Position numbers and translations under genes: made by a program. The notes below the pieces were generated by a model that saw nothing but the letters and a program-made list of their open reading frames with translations, did no database searches and had not been told where the DNA came from. Shown here one piece after another: positions 8,298 to 15,792 of a DNA stretch of 16,197 bases. Position 1 is the first letter of the stretch, and each line of letters opens with the position of its first letter. This DNA is from CALFCE01 sp964411665 (lineage in GTDB: Bacteria; Pseudomonadota; Gammaproteobacteria; Granulosicoccales; Granulosicoccaceae), in assembly GCA_964411665.1 (NCBI GenBank), contig CAYPMR010000080.1, positions 1-16,197 on the forward strand, written 5' to 3'.

Positions 8298-9377
8298 TTA
8301 CAACTGAGCTTCCCGACACAAGGAAGCCATTCGAAAAAAACCATGCACCATTTTTGAGTACGGGATACTGACAAAGAATGTTGCAACCAATGCCAGATGA
8401 ATAATCAACCATAACCCCGCGAGCACGGTTCCACTAAATGCATAAAGCAGTAAGCCGGATGTAGACACCAGAAACAATAGCGAAATAAAGACATACTCTA
8501 GCTTTGTGGCTGTTTTCGCACCAAGCTCAGGATTGGCGCGCAGCTTCAACCCGAAAAGAGCAGCTGTACCACAGGACAGTAGAACACCCCCAATGACACC
8601 AAAGAGTTTCGGCAGACTGAATAATACATAAGGTGCCGGCATAGCAAACAGGTAATGATATGCAGTCGCAGTTGAAGTGCTGGCAAAACACAACAAAAAT
8701 CCGTACATAGTTGCCTGGTGGGCCCATCGTCGCCATGAACTGAAGCGCTCACCCGCTTCGTAGTTACACCCCTGCCCCTGACCACCACTCAGATTTTTCA
8801 TCGTAGCAGCTGATTGCAATGCTACTTTTATGTCTTTAATAGACAAGCCATCACCACCAATAGATCGCCAATAACGTCTGATGCCTGCTACCAGAGAAAT
8901 CAAAGGTATCAAAAATAGCGGCGTAAAAATTACCACCATGAGCGTATGACTAATCGATGCATAAAAGGGGTTAGCAGAAAACCAGGGTAGGCCAAAAATA
9001 CCAGCGAACACTACGATGAAAACCAGACATAAAATAATGTACGGCCAAACATGACGCTGCATCACACGCGAAAGCCAAACGGGCTTAATATGCTGTTCCC
9101 AATTATCCGCACGAGTCTCTGCCAGCAACGCTGGTATGTTCAAATCAAACTCATGGGGTGCCGTATACTGACAAGCGTAATAACAACCACGACAGTTATG
9201 ACACAGATTTGCCAAATGACTAACGGTTGGCTGGTCAAACTGTCTATAGCGCGTTAGTGCCTGAAACGTTGAACAATACCCTTCACAGTAGCGGCAGGAA
9301 TTACATATCCCAAGTTGCCGAAGCGCCTCAGATTGATTCGAATTTAATGATGTTGATAGTGACTCAGCGTTTTGCAT
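8298..9377 (-). CDS. tcuB: TcuB-type Fe-S/membrane electron-transfer protein (tricarballylate utilization)
   Basis: 359 residues from ATG 9377. TcuB is the membrane-bound partner that reoxidises the FAD of TcuA during tricarballylate oxidation. The N-terminus holds two CxxCxxCxxxC clusters, CNSCRYCEGYC (25-35) and CHNCRGCYYAC (59-69), for [4Fe-4S] centres, followed by the family-typical QYTAPHEFDLNIPALLAE. About six transmembrane helices follow, with membrane His residues (in HQATMYG, AYHYLF, IIHLAL) that could bind haem, as proposed for the family. An in-frame GTG lies two codons upstream (9383); either start overlaps the tcuA 3' end (14 or 20 bp), showing translational coupling. The family assignment is firm; the exact tricarboxylate substrate is inferred. 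Confidence 0.92.
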   Translation of the reverse strand: MQNAESLSTSLNSNQSEALRQLGICNSCRYCEGYCSTFQALTRYRQFDQPTVSHLANLCHNCRGCYYACQYTAPHEFDLNIPALLAETRADNWEQHIKPVWLSRVMQRHVWPYIILCLVFIVVFAGIFGLPWFSANPFYASISHTLMVVIFTPLFLIPLISLVAGIRRYWRSIGGDGLSIKDIKVALQSAATMKNLSGGQGQGCNYEAGERFSSWRRWAHQATMYGFLLCFASTSTATAYHYLFAMPAPYVLFSLPKLFGVIGGVLLSCGTAALFGLKLRANPELGAKTATKLEYVFISLLFLVSTSGLLLYAFSGTVLAGLWLIIHLALVATFFVSIPYSKMVHGFFRMASLCREAQL

Positions 9378-10869
9378 ATTCACCCGCCTGCTGACCTGCT
9401 ATCCGCCCGAGCACCGTACCTATCGTCATACCAAAGCCCGCCAGATACCCTTCACCAAGAATATTTCCAGCAACAATTTCACCCGCAGCCCAGATATTCT
9501 GAGCCGGCTTATCCTTGAGCATGACGCGTGCTGATTCATCCACGCTAATACCAAGATAGGTAAAAGTCACCCCAGGTTTTAGTGTGTAAGCGTAATAAGG
9601 TGGCTGGTCGATCGGTCGTGCCCAGTTTGTTTTTTCCGGTTTCACGCCATTAGTTGCCAAACCATCAAGCTCTGTCGACCTGAACTCATTATTCACATCA
9701 TCTTTGCAAGCACTATTGAATGACTCAATAGTATTTAGTGACTGCTCGACCGGCAGTCCCAGCTGGCGCAACAAATCAGGTAAATTATCAGACTTAATAG
9801 CAGGGAAAACGGATGGCATAAATAACCCGTCTGACTGACTGTCGATGATACAAAATCCGGTTTGATCCGGTTGCTGCGCAACGAGCCGCCCCCAGATTGC
9901 ATAGCGTTTTGGCCACAAATCTTCGCCTTCGTCATAAAAGCGCTGGCCGTTTGCGTTCAGTACAACAGAAAAGGGTACACAATCGAGTCGTGTGACTATA
10001 CCTCCATCGTACTCCGGTGCGCGGCCATCTATAGCCACCGCATGGCATTGCGTCGGATCACCGACTGATTCTGCACCCGAATCCAGCATTCGACGCAGTA
10101 TCTCTCCGCGATTATACGGTGTACCGCGTATGAGAAAATTCCGTGCGGCATCCCCCCATGCATCGACTAACCATTCCTTATTGGACTGAAAACCACCCGA
10201 AGCAATGACAACGGCCTTTGAACGTACATAACGTTGCTCCCCCTGAAAATCCACAAGCAAGTTATTCATCTGACTATCGTCGATCTGAATATCAGCAACT
10301 GTCGTGTCATAGTTAATCATTACGCCCAGATCTTCGCAGCGCTGATACAACGCATTCACAAGCGCTTTACCACCGCCGAGAAAAAAAGCATTGGTTCTAG
10401 ACAGTGACAATGTACCGGCCAATGCAAGCTGAAATAACACACCTTGTTGTATCATCCACTCATAACAATCACTAGAATGTGCAATAACAAGTTTTGCCAT
10501 TGATTCATCAGTATTGCCATGTGTGACACGCAAGAGGTCATCGTAAAATTCATCAACGCTATAGCTGTCTGATAAAACACCCAATGGTCCTTTATGAGCA
10601 CAGCGGAAATTTCGAGTATGTCGGCTGTTACCGCCACGGTAGGTCTTTGGCGCTCGTTCTAACAATGTGACACTGACACCCGCTTCAGCAGCAGAAATAG
10701 CAGCACACAAGGCAGCGTTTCCACCGCCGACCACGACAACATCAGCAAGCATGGGCACATCTACCGGCTGAACCACCTGCGTATCCGGCTTGATGTCTGT
10801 TATCGGGCTTGAGTCTGTTAGCAAGTTAAAGTCTCTTTCAAGATCGTACAACACCTTGCAACAAGGCAT
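9364..10869 (-). CDS. tcuA: TcuA-type FAD-dependent tricarballylate dehydrogenase
   Basis: 501 residues from ATG 10869. TcuA oxidises tricarballylate to cis-aconitate using FAD. The Rossmann motif DVVVVGGGNAALCAA (43-57) is followed by ERAPKTYRGGNSRHTRNFR, typical of TcuA and the fumarate-reductase/succinate-dehydrogenase flavoprotein superfamily, and ends with IWAAGEIVAGNILGEGYLAGFG, the C-terminal FAD-binding Gly-rich block. The first 39 residues form an extension before the fold. An internal ATG at 10752 would give 462 residues, close to the usual TcuA length, and remove the 32-bp overlap with the upstream permease gene, but neither start has a good ribosome site. It is followed by tcuB with overlapping ends, the conserved gene pair. 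No frameshift or missing key residue seen. Confidence 0.93.
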   Translation of the reverse strand: MPCCKVLYDLERDFNLLTDSSPITDIKPDTQVVQPVDVPMLADVVVVGGGNAALCAAISAAEAGVSVTLLERAPKTYRGGNSRHTRNFRCAHKGPLGVLSDSYSVDEFYDDLLRVTHGNTDESMAKLVIAHSSDCYEWMIQQGVLFQLALAGTLSLSRTNAFFLGGGKALVNALYQRCEDLGVMINYDTTVADIQIDDSQMNNLLVDFQGEQRYVRSKAVVIASGGFQSNKEWLVDAWGDAARNFLIRGTPYNRGEILRRMLDSGAESVGDPTQCHAVAIDGRAPEYDGGIVTRLDCVPFSVVLNANGQRFYDEGEDLWPKRYAIWGRLVAQQPDQTGFCIIDSQSDGLFMPSVFPAIKSDNLPDLLRQLGLPVEQSLNTIESFNSACKDDVNNEFRSTELDGLATNGVKPEKTNWARPIDQPPYYAYTLKPGVTFTYLGISVDESARVMLKDKPAQNIWAAGEIVAGNILGEGYLAGFGMTIGTVLGRIAGQQAGEYAKR

Positions 10870-11587
10870 GGCCGTTGAGCAAAATCAGACGAATAGCAAG
10901 TGCTGTTAACACCCATTTCAATAGTGTTTTAAAACGATCATCTGATATTTTTTTTAATAATCGTGTACCCAGAAAAGTACCCAACCAGGCACCAACAAAA
11001 AGAACGACGATATGGGGCATATATTTGTACAGCTGAACACCAGCTACCAGGTAGGCGATAACTTTAACACCGTGTTGAAACGCCATGGCGCAACCATGAT
11101 TGCCAACAATTTGCTCTTTACACCAGTCACTTTTCGGATGGGCTGACATTACCAATGGGCCGGTTGCTCCAAACAGAACGCCCAAGCCGCTTGTCAGTCC
11201 ACCACTACATAAAGGATGCAAGCGCGATACATTGAGCCATTTTGGCAACCATGTCACCACTAAAATGAACAATCCAACAGCAAGCGCCCCAACTTTATGA
11301 TTAACAAAGACCACCAAAGGCACGAATGCAAATGCGCCTACAGCAGAACCTAAGATGAAGGGTTTGAGGTATTGCCATTCAAGATGAGCGCGATGAATCA
11401 AGCCTCTATTGGCATTTGAGAAAAACTGCGCAACACCGTGTAATGGAATCAATATAGCGGGAGTAAAAAGCTGCGCCATCAAGGCAAGGAGCAACATCCC
11501 TCCACCAAGACCCGCAACAGCTGTCAACAAAGATGTCAGCGTCGAGAAAACACCAAGTAACAACAATTCCGTGATCAAAATCGACAC
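10838..11587 (-). CDS. TauE/SafE family membrane permease
   Basis: 249 residues, strongly hydrophobic, about seven to eight transmembrane helices. The TauE/SafE family moves sulfite, sulfoacetate or other organic anions. The N-terminal half has the family glycine-rich helix AVAGLGGGMLLLALMAQL (about 23-40), and the second half begins with the repeated-type motif GGLTSGLGVLFGATGPL. Its place between a TRAP subunit gene and tcuA suggests transport of the cluster's substrate or a by-product; this is inference from context. The start is GTG (complement of 11585-11587) with a weak ribosome site. Its 3' end overlaps the longest tcuA frame by 32 bp. Confidence 0.85.
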   Translation of the reverse strand: MSILITELLLLGVFSTLTSLLTAVAGLGGGMLLLALMAQLFTPAILIPLHGVAQFFSNANRGLIHRAHLEWQYLKPFILGSAVGAFAFVPLVVFVNHKVGALAVGLFILVVTWLPKWLNVSRLHPLCSGGLTSGLGVLFGATGPLVMSAHPKSDWCKEQIVGNHGCAMAFQHGVKVIAYLVAGVQLYKYMPHIVVLFVGAWLGTFLGTRLLKKISDDRFKTLLKWVLTALAIRLILLNGHALLQGVVRS

Positions 11588-11735
11588 CCATGTAATCCAC
11601 AGTCACCGATTATGACAACTACAGATTTACAAAAGGATGAGAGGTAGAAATCCACGATAGTGTCGTTAGCAAAAATGCCAATCTAACCACAACGACCAAT
11701 GTTTGCAAGCAACAAAACTTGGATATACGGTGAGT
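11588..11735. other. Spacer between truncated dctM and TauE/SafE gene
   Basis: 148 bp without a gene. It probably holds the leader of the TauE/SafE gene and may carry a promoter for the TauE-tcuA-tcuB part, which would matter because the region upstream of dctM is lost. No clear hexamer pair was found. Confidence 0.35.
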
Positions 11736-12345
11736 CTACGGTTTCAAATGTTGGGACAACAAGCCAATCGCGGTCACCGGTAGGAAACTGACAATCATCA
11801 AAGTAACGAACATTGCTAGGATGAACCATTTGCAGTAACCCATCACCTCTTCGATTTTCAAACCAGTTGCGGAACATACCGTCAATAACACCGAAGCAAC
11901 CGGCGGTGTCTGTTGCTCAATACCAAGATTCAAGCATACGATAACGCCAAAATGCACTGGATCAATACCCATCTCCTGACTGAGAGGGATCAACATCGGC
12001 ACAACAACGATAATGGCTGCGGATGCATGCAGGAACATACCGAGCAATAATAGAAATACGTTAATCAGTAGCATCCGAAGAATAAAACTGTCAGTCAATC
12101 CACCCAGTCCGGACGCTATCATTTGCGGAATCTGCTCGTTGGCGAGATACTGCCCGAGTACGGCAGAGCCGGCTATGATCATCATAACCACCGACGTTTG
12201 CCTTACAGTGGTGGCAGCAAGTTCATAGACTCTAGCTGCATTCAGGTCTCGACGTATCGGCCACCCATAAAACAGCGCAGCGAATACACCCAAAGCCGCT
12301 GCTTCCGTTGGAGTAACAAACCCTCCGATCAATCCGCCGACAGCA
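11736..12345 (-). pseudogene. TRAP transporter large permease (DctM/SiaM type), C-terminal part only
   Basis: About 200 residues matching the C-terminal half of TRAP large subunits, which normally have about 425-440. The family motif GGLIGGFVTPTEAAALGVFAA is near the start of what remains, followed by MIIAGSAVLGQYLA, LLINVFLLLLGMFLHASAAIIVVVPML and the late motif FGVIVCLNLGIEQQTPPVAS. Reading upstream, the frame stays open to a stop at 12375-12377, but family-like sequence ends around 12340, where amidohydrolase sequence on the other strand begins. The TTG at 12330-12332 is only the first possible internal start, not a real N-terminus. Without the N-terminal half and without dctP/dctQ the transporter would not work. 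First gene of the - strand tcu cluster. Confidence 0.85.
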
Positions 12346-12612
12346 GACAGACTCTGGATAAAAGCGTCAGCCCCTTACCGGCTTAACTATAGCGGTGACA
12401 ATGAAGCGAAAATCAAACACCTTGCGACACTTTATAAAATCTTCAGGGATCACGTCGGGTCTGAGCGTGTTTTGTGGGGAAGTGACTGGCCGTTTACTCA
12501 GTTTGAACAGCACACATGCTATGAAGATATGTTGGGATTTAACACTAGCAGACGGGGCACCCATAGACCGGTTGATAAAACAATCAACATCCGGGATAAC
12601 CAGCATTTATAG
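12346..12612 (+). pseudogene. Amidohydrolase family protein, C-terminal fragment
   Basis: In frame 1 of the + strand this reads as the C-terminal third of a TIM-barrel amidohydrolase (amidohydrolase 2, like 2-pyrone-4,6-dicarboxylate lactonase and relatives): LWIKASAPYRLNY, then RDHVGSERVLWGSDWPFTQF with the conserved catalytic/metal Asp in GSDWP, then CYEDML, and an end (INIRDNQHL) similar to the usual ILvDNPxxLY. It stops at TAG 12610-12612. There is no start codon or 5' two thirds; upstream sequence becomes dctM on the opposite strand. A longer + open frame over the same bases (from 12395) is in a different frame and lacks family motifs. Such hydrolases often sit near tricarboxylate or aromatic-acid genes, so it may come from the same original cluster. 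Confidence 0.75.
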
Positions 12613-12689
12613 CAAATCCAGGAAAGGCTCGCCGTTAAAACAAAGCCTTATCCTGAATTAATTGAAGTATAGGATCATATATCGACGTT

Positions 12690-12749
12690 CCCCCGATTCC
12701 GCACACAGCCCGCTTATCTGATTACCTGCAGATGTGCGGGATCGGAGGG
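12690..12749. repeat. Imperfect 16-17-bp inverted repeat
   Basis: The left arm CCCCCGATTCCGCACA (12690-12705) is the near-perfect complement of the right arm TGTGCGGGATCGGAGGG (12733-12749): one bulged base and one G-T type mismatch, with a 27-nt loop. No T-tract follows on either strand. It is too good for chance and could be the stem of a structured RNA, a protein site or a small element's end pair. Confidence 0.6.
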
Positions 12750-13048
12750 CTGGAAGAGGGGCTAGTTGGAATTCCAGCAGCAGCTTTACCAATCAGGAAA
12801 GTTGCACGCCAGGTAGTCAGGTAATTTTCTGGACTTCGTCACTGAGCCACATTTCCTGACCAAGGCGGTTGGCGGGCGCTAGGGGGTGTGCACCCGCATA
12901 GGCAACCGGAAGGGCTACCAAAGAAAAGTTGTTAACAAAGAATAAGAGGAGAGGAGAGAAATACCCGGGCGCAGTTAGTGTGTTGTTACAACGATGGCAT
13001 CGGGTAATTCAGGCACCAGAGTTGCCATCGCTTTAAGCAAGCACGCGA

Positions 13049-13185
13049 TCAGATAACCGCCATTCGGTTTTCCCCGATTTTCCAATCGGATACTAACTGC
13101 AACTGCCAGTGACCGTCAGATATTTTTTCGGAATTCGTTTCTTTATCAAATGCGTAAACCATGGATTCACGGGCGCAGCCGTAAA
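13049..13185 (-). pseudogene. Possible out-of-frame continuation of the FG-GAP lipoprotein
   Basis: Just beyond the lipoprotein stop, the frame shifted by one base is open on the - strand to TGA at 13049-13051. It reads MVYAFDKETNSEKISDG (ATG at 13160-13162) and ends IGENRMAVI. This loosely mirrors the propeller repeat pattern (KAYVKA ... DGETLAVG). The lipoprotein meets its stop nine bases after a TTTTTT run, where a one-base insertion would join the two frames. It could be a real mutation, a sequencing error, or chance. Confidence 0.35.
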
Positions 13186-15483
13186 TCAATAAAGAAAAAA
13201 CGCACCGTTCCGCGGGCCAGTAAACCCAAATGGATTTCCATTAAGTCCTGTCGCACCGCTGCGATCACCGGGAGCACCAACGGCCAGGGTTTCGCCGTCT
13301 GCATCCAGGCTAACAGTCTGGCCAAAAAACAAAGAGCCATGGGGTGCAAGGGCCTTTACGTAGGCCTTTTGCTGCCAACTTCCGTTCGCCTGTGTAAATA
13401 CATACACTGCACCAGAGAACCGTAAATCACCACTTTGAGTCTGATCACCATTGATGCCAGTGGCAGTACTGCGCTCCCCGGCCGCACCTACTGCCAGAAC
13501 ATTTCCATCAGCACTTAAACTAATGATACCTCCAAAGCCATGGCTGTTCCCCCCGTTGAAAGATGAATTTGTCGACTGGGGTGGGTTGCTGGCTTGCACA
13601 TAGCCCTGTTGCTGCCAAGTGCCATTGTTGCGTTCATACAAATACACCGCACCCGCCCGCACTATAGAATTTGTCGCCGCGTGATCTTCAATTGAACCAA
13701 CGGCCAATAAATTCCCATCGGCGCTGAGGCTGAGTGACCTGGCATAGCCACCAAAAAGGCTTGTACCAAATCCGGTTCTACTTTCCACTGTCCTGCCTAC
13801 CAACGCTGCCTGTCGCTGCCAGTCACCATTGACCTTCACGAATACGTGAACAACTCCAGTTATAAAGCCGGTGCGCACTTCATTTTTCGCACTCACGGCG
13901 ACTGTATCACCAACAGCATTAATACTGACCTTGTGACCGAAGCGTGCAACAACATTAGAGCTAATGCTAGTATCGTCTGGGTCTGCCAGTAGTTGCGCCT
14001 GTTGCTCCCAACTCTCGCCATTGCGAACGAATACATAGGCGGCACCCAGTAATTCGCCAATACTGTCGTCATCTTCGATACCTACCACTAGCGTGTTCCC
14101 GTCAGCACTAATACTGAGAGATCTATTCGCTTCCTCAACCACATCACCAGCGGCATTTACAGCGTTCAGCTGAGCTTGTTGGCTCCAGTTGCCGTTTCTA
14201 CGTACAAATACAGTGTAGCTTCCTCGGAAAAGGGTTCCTCCAGCAGCGATCGTATTGCCGTCTGCACTCAAACTAATATTGCCACCAGCTGCAAGTGTGG
14301 CCTGTCGTTGCCAGCTTCCATTCTCTTTAACATACACATGAGTCTGATTTGAGCCCGTTGTCGCTAGTGTATTGCCGTCGGCACTGAGAACGACTTGTCC
14401 ACCGACACCAGTAGTGTCAGTCGCTTCCGGCTTAAAATACCCAACGGCACTCTCTAGCGTACCGGATACCGCCTGTTCGGCTGAGTCAACACAACCGCTT
14501 GCGTTACAGGCCTGCACGATATAGCGGGCATTAAATCTTGAAAACAACGCTACTTCATGGTCGTATGATTGTGCTGACGCATCAAGATCATTGCTGATCA
14601 GCTGGTAACCAGATACACCGTCCGGGTTTTCCAGTACCCGATAAAATTGTGCTCCAGCTGATGGCTGCCAACGCAGACGAAAAATCTTGATCGGCAGAAT
14701 CTCCAGACTGGCCTGAACCGGTTGTAGTTCTGATGCGGACACAACCAGCGGGTCACTTCCTGCTCTGAGCTCATCCAGGTTACTGATGCCATCGCCATCG
14801 TCATCCCAGCGGTTACTGTCGAACTGATCTGCGCTAATTCTGTAGGTGGCTGTCTCGGTTGTACCGGTTCGCAATGTCTGTTCTACAGTGCCTAGTACAA
14901 TGCCACCGTTTTGATCGAAAAATGTAACAACAAGCTGCGCTTCAGTATCAGCAGGCAAATTATCAATCACTGACCAGGATTCATCGCGAACCCACGCGGC
15001 CGGAAGGACTCTATCACCCCAAACTACGGTGACTTGCAGTTCATTGGATACGTATTCGGGTACCGTAATATCAAATTCAGCCGTCACCCGATTTTCTAGC
15101 CCGCTTTCGATTGAGTCTGGCAACGATGGGGCTTGTTCAATTAAAGTTGTTTCATCGACGTCCACCGTAGTTGGTGGGGAAACTGCTGGGGCGCTTGGGG
15201 TTAAGGGCACTATTGGAGCCAGGGGCACATCGTTAGCACTGGAGTTATCTGCCATCACATCGACAGAGTTACTTACAACGTCTCCTACCTGACTCGCACC
15301 ATTATCTGTAACATTTATATCGCTAACTGTAGCGGGTACCGAATCACCTGAACCGCCACCACCACAGGCAGCTACAAGTAACGCGCAGGCGGTGAGCGCT
15401 AGCGGCAGTTTTGGTAAGCGACCTAAACGGGGTAAACGACCGAAACGGTTAAGATTGATAGGTGTTGCTATCGACAAGTTCAT
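13186..15483 (-). CDS. Lipoprotein with EF-hand/TSP3-like loop and FG-GAP-like beta-propeller
   Basis: 765 residues from ATG 15483, which has AAGGAAG seven bases upstream; frame open to TTG 15534 is ignored. A basic n-region (RFGRLPRLGRLPK) precedes a hydrophobic segment and lipobox LVAAC with Cys40, then Gly-Gly-Gly-Gly, so it is an exported lipoprotein. After a Ser/Thr/Pro-rich linker comes a beta-rich region, a calcium-type loop DDDGDGISNLDELRAGSDP (about 225-243), a possible FN3-like module (about 255-335, with YRVLE and ARYIVQACN), then about seven propeller blades (about 345-765) with the recurring core LSADGNTLAVG and GAVYVFxxxxGxWQQ. This resembles integrin-alpha-like FG-GAP proteins. 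The function is unknown; extracellular binding or structural roles are plausible. The last blade ends abruptly at GAFFLY. Confidence 0.85.
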   Translation of the reverse strand: MNLSIATPINLNRFGRLPRLGRLPKLPLALTACALLVAACGGGGSGDSVPATVSDINVTDNGASQVGDVVSNSVDVMADNSSANDVPLAPIVPLTPSAPAVSPPTTVDVDETTLIEQAPSLPDSIESGLENRVTAEFDITVPEYVSNELQVTVVWGDRVLPAAWVRDESWSVIDNLPADTEAQLVVTFFDQNGGIVLGTVEQTLRTGTTETATYRISADQFDSNRWDDDGDGISNLDELRAGSDPLVVSASELQPVQASLEILPIKIFRLRWQPSAGAQFYRVLENPDGVSGYQLISNDLDASAQSYDHEVALFSRFNARYIVQACNASGCVDSAEQAVSGTLESAVGYFKPEATDTTGVGGQVVLSADGNTLATTGSNQTHVYVKENGSWQRQATLAAGGNISLSADGNTIAAGGTLFRGSYTVFVRRNGNWSQQAQLNAVNAAGDVVEEANRSLSISADGNTLVVGIEDDDSIGELLGAAYVFVRNGESWEQQAQLLADPDDTSISSNVVARFGHKVSINAVGDTVAVSAKNEVRTGFITGVVHVFVKVNGDWQRQAALVGRTVESRTGFGTSLFGGYARSLSLSADGNLLAVGSIEDHAATNSIVRAGAVYLYERNNGTWQQQGYVQASNPPQSTNSSFNGGNSHGFGGIISLSADGNVLAVGAAGERSTATGINGDQTQSGDLRFSGAVYVFTQANGSWQQKAYVKALAPHGSLFFGQTVSLDADGETLAVGAPGDRSGATGLNGNPFGFTGPRNGAFFLY
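15413..15448 (-). repeat. 18-bp tandem duplication in the signal-peptide n-region
   Basis: Two adjacent 18-bp copies (15413-15430 and 15431-15448, two mismatches) encode the repeated RFGRLP/RLGRLP of the lipoprotein n-region. In-frame expansion has lengthened the basic part of the signal peptide to about 27 residues, unusually long for a lipoprotein signal. Confidence 0.85.
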
Positions 15484-15618
15484 TGTGCGTCTTCCTTTTT
15501 TAACTTTACACGGCAGCAGTACCAACCAATACAAACCAGGGGCGCCGATTGATACGCAAAGTATATAGTAGGAGTAAGAAGCTAATACGTGTTGCTGTGC
15601 GGTCTTTTCAGGAATGTC

Positions 15619-15633
15619 ACACTTATAAAGTGT
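15619..15633. promoter_or_regulatory. Palindrome ACACTT-ATA-AAGTGT, operator-like
   Basis: A perfect 6-3-6 palindrome lies about 136 bp upstream of the lipoprotein start. Its centre contains TTATAA/TATAAA, -10-like on either strand. The size and symmetry suit a dimeric regulator site; no regulator is encoded nearby. Confidence 0.35.
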
Positions 15634-15695
15634 TGACTATTGGTCATAATGGCTACATATCGCGATGCTAGTACGATCGATTCTTGTTCTGCGCG

Positions 15696-15758
15696 TACGA
15701 ATCATTTTGACTACACGTATTACTAAGCCCGATTCATCTGCCAGATGGTTGATTCGTA
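15696..15758. repeat. Nested inverted repeats downstream of the DUF3299 gene
   Basis: TACGAATCA (15696-15704) is perfectly complementary to TGATTCGTA (15750-15758), enclosing a second perfect inverted repeat CATCTG-C-CAGATG (15735-15747). The pair lies about 35 bp past the DUF3299 stop. No T-tract is present, so a regulatory or element-derived structure is as likely as a terminator. Confidence 0.5.
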
Positions 15759-15792
15759 TCGCGAGCGAGCAACACAGGATAACGACAAGCAA

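Larger units (their letters stand above)
12613..13185. other. ~570-bp stretch with no convincing gene, rich in inverted repeats
   Basis: No open frame here has recognisable protein features, except a possible frameshifted extension of the neighbouring lipoprotein at 13049-13185. It holds a 16-17-bp inverted repeat (12690-12749), TCAGGAAA/TTTCCTGA (12793-12800/12852-12859), a GCGGG/CCCGC stem around the GGGTGTGCACCC element (about 12873-12899), a purine tract (12944-12961), CGATGGCA/TGCCATCG (12992-12999/13023-13030) and CCGATT/AATCGG (13074-13089). This could be a structured RNA, a decayed element or regulatory DNA. I could not match it to a known RNA family. Confidence 0.55.
15535..15792. 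other. Intergenic region upstream of the lipoprotein
   Basis: 258 bp between two - strand genes. It contains a 15-bp palindrome at 15619-15633 and nested inverted repeats at 15696-15758, listed separately, and should contain the lipoprotein promoter, although no clear -35/-10 pair was identified. Confidence 0.5.

Noticed and set aside
9735..10189. Several short frames on both strands inside tcuA
   Set aside because: Shadows of the strongly supported tcuA frame.
12395..12661. 88-residue open frame on the + strand
   Set aside because: It overlaps the amidohydrolase fragment in another frame; the family motifs (GSDWP, SAPYR) lie in frame 1, not here.
12944..12961. Purine run resembling a strong Shine-Dalgarno sequence
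   Set aside because: No start codon at suitable spacing opens more than a few codons downstream.
13150..13425. 91-residue + strand open frame rich in Lys/Arg
   Set aside because: It lies antisense over the lipoprotein 3' end and has no recognisable features.
15643..15671. Promoter-like TTGACT with a weak CATATC at 17 bp on the + strand
   Set aside because: The -10 match is poor and no + strand gene follows in the window.
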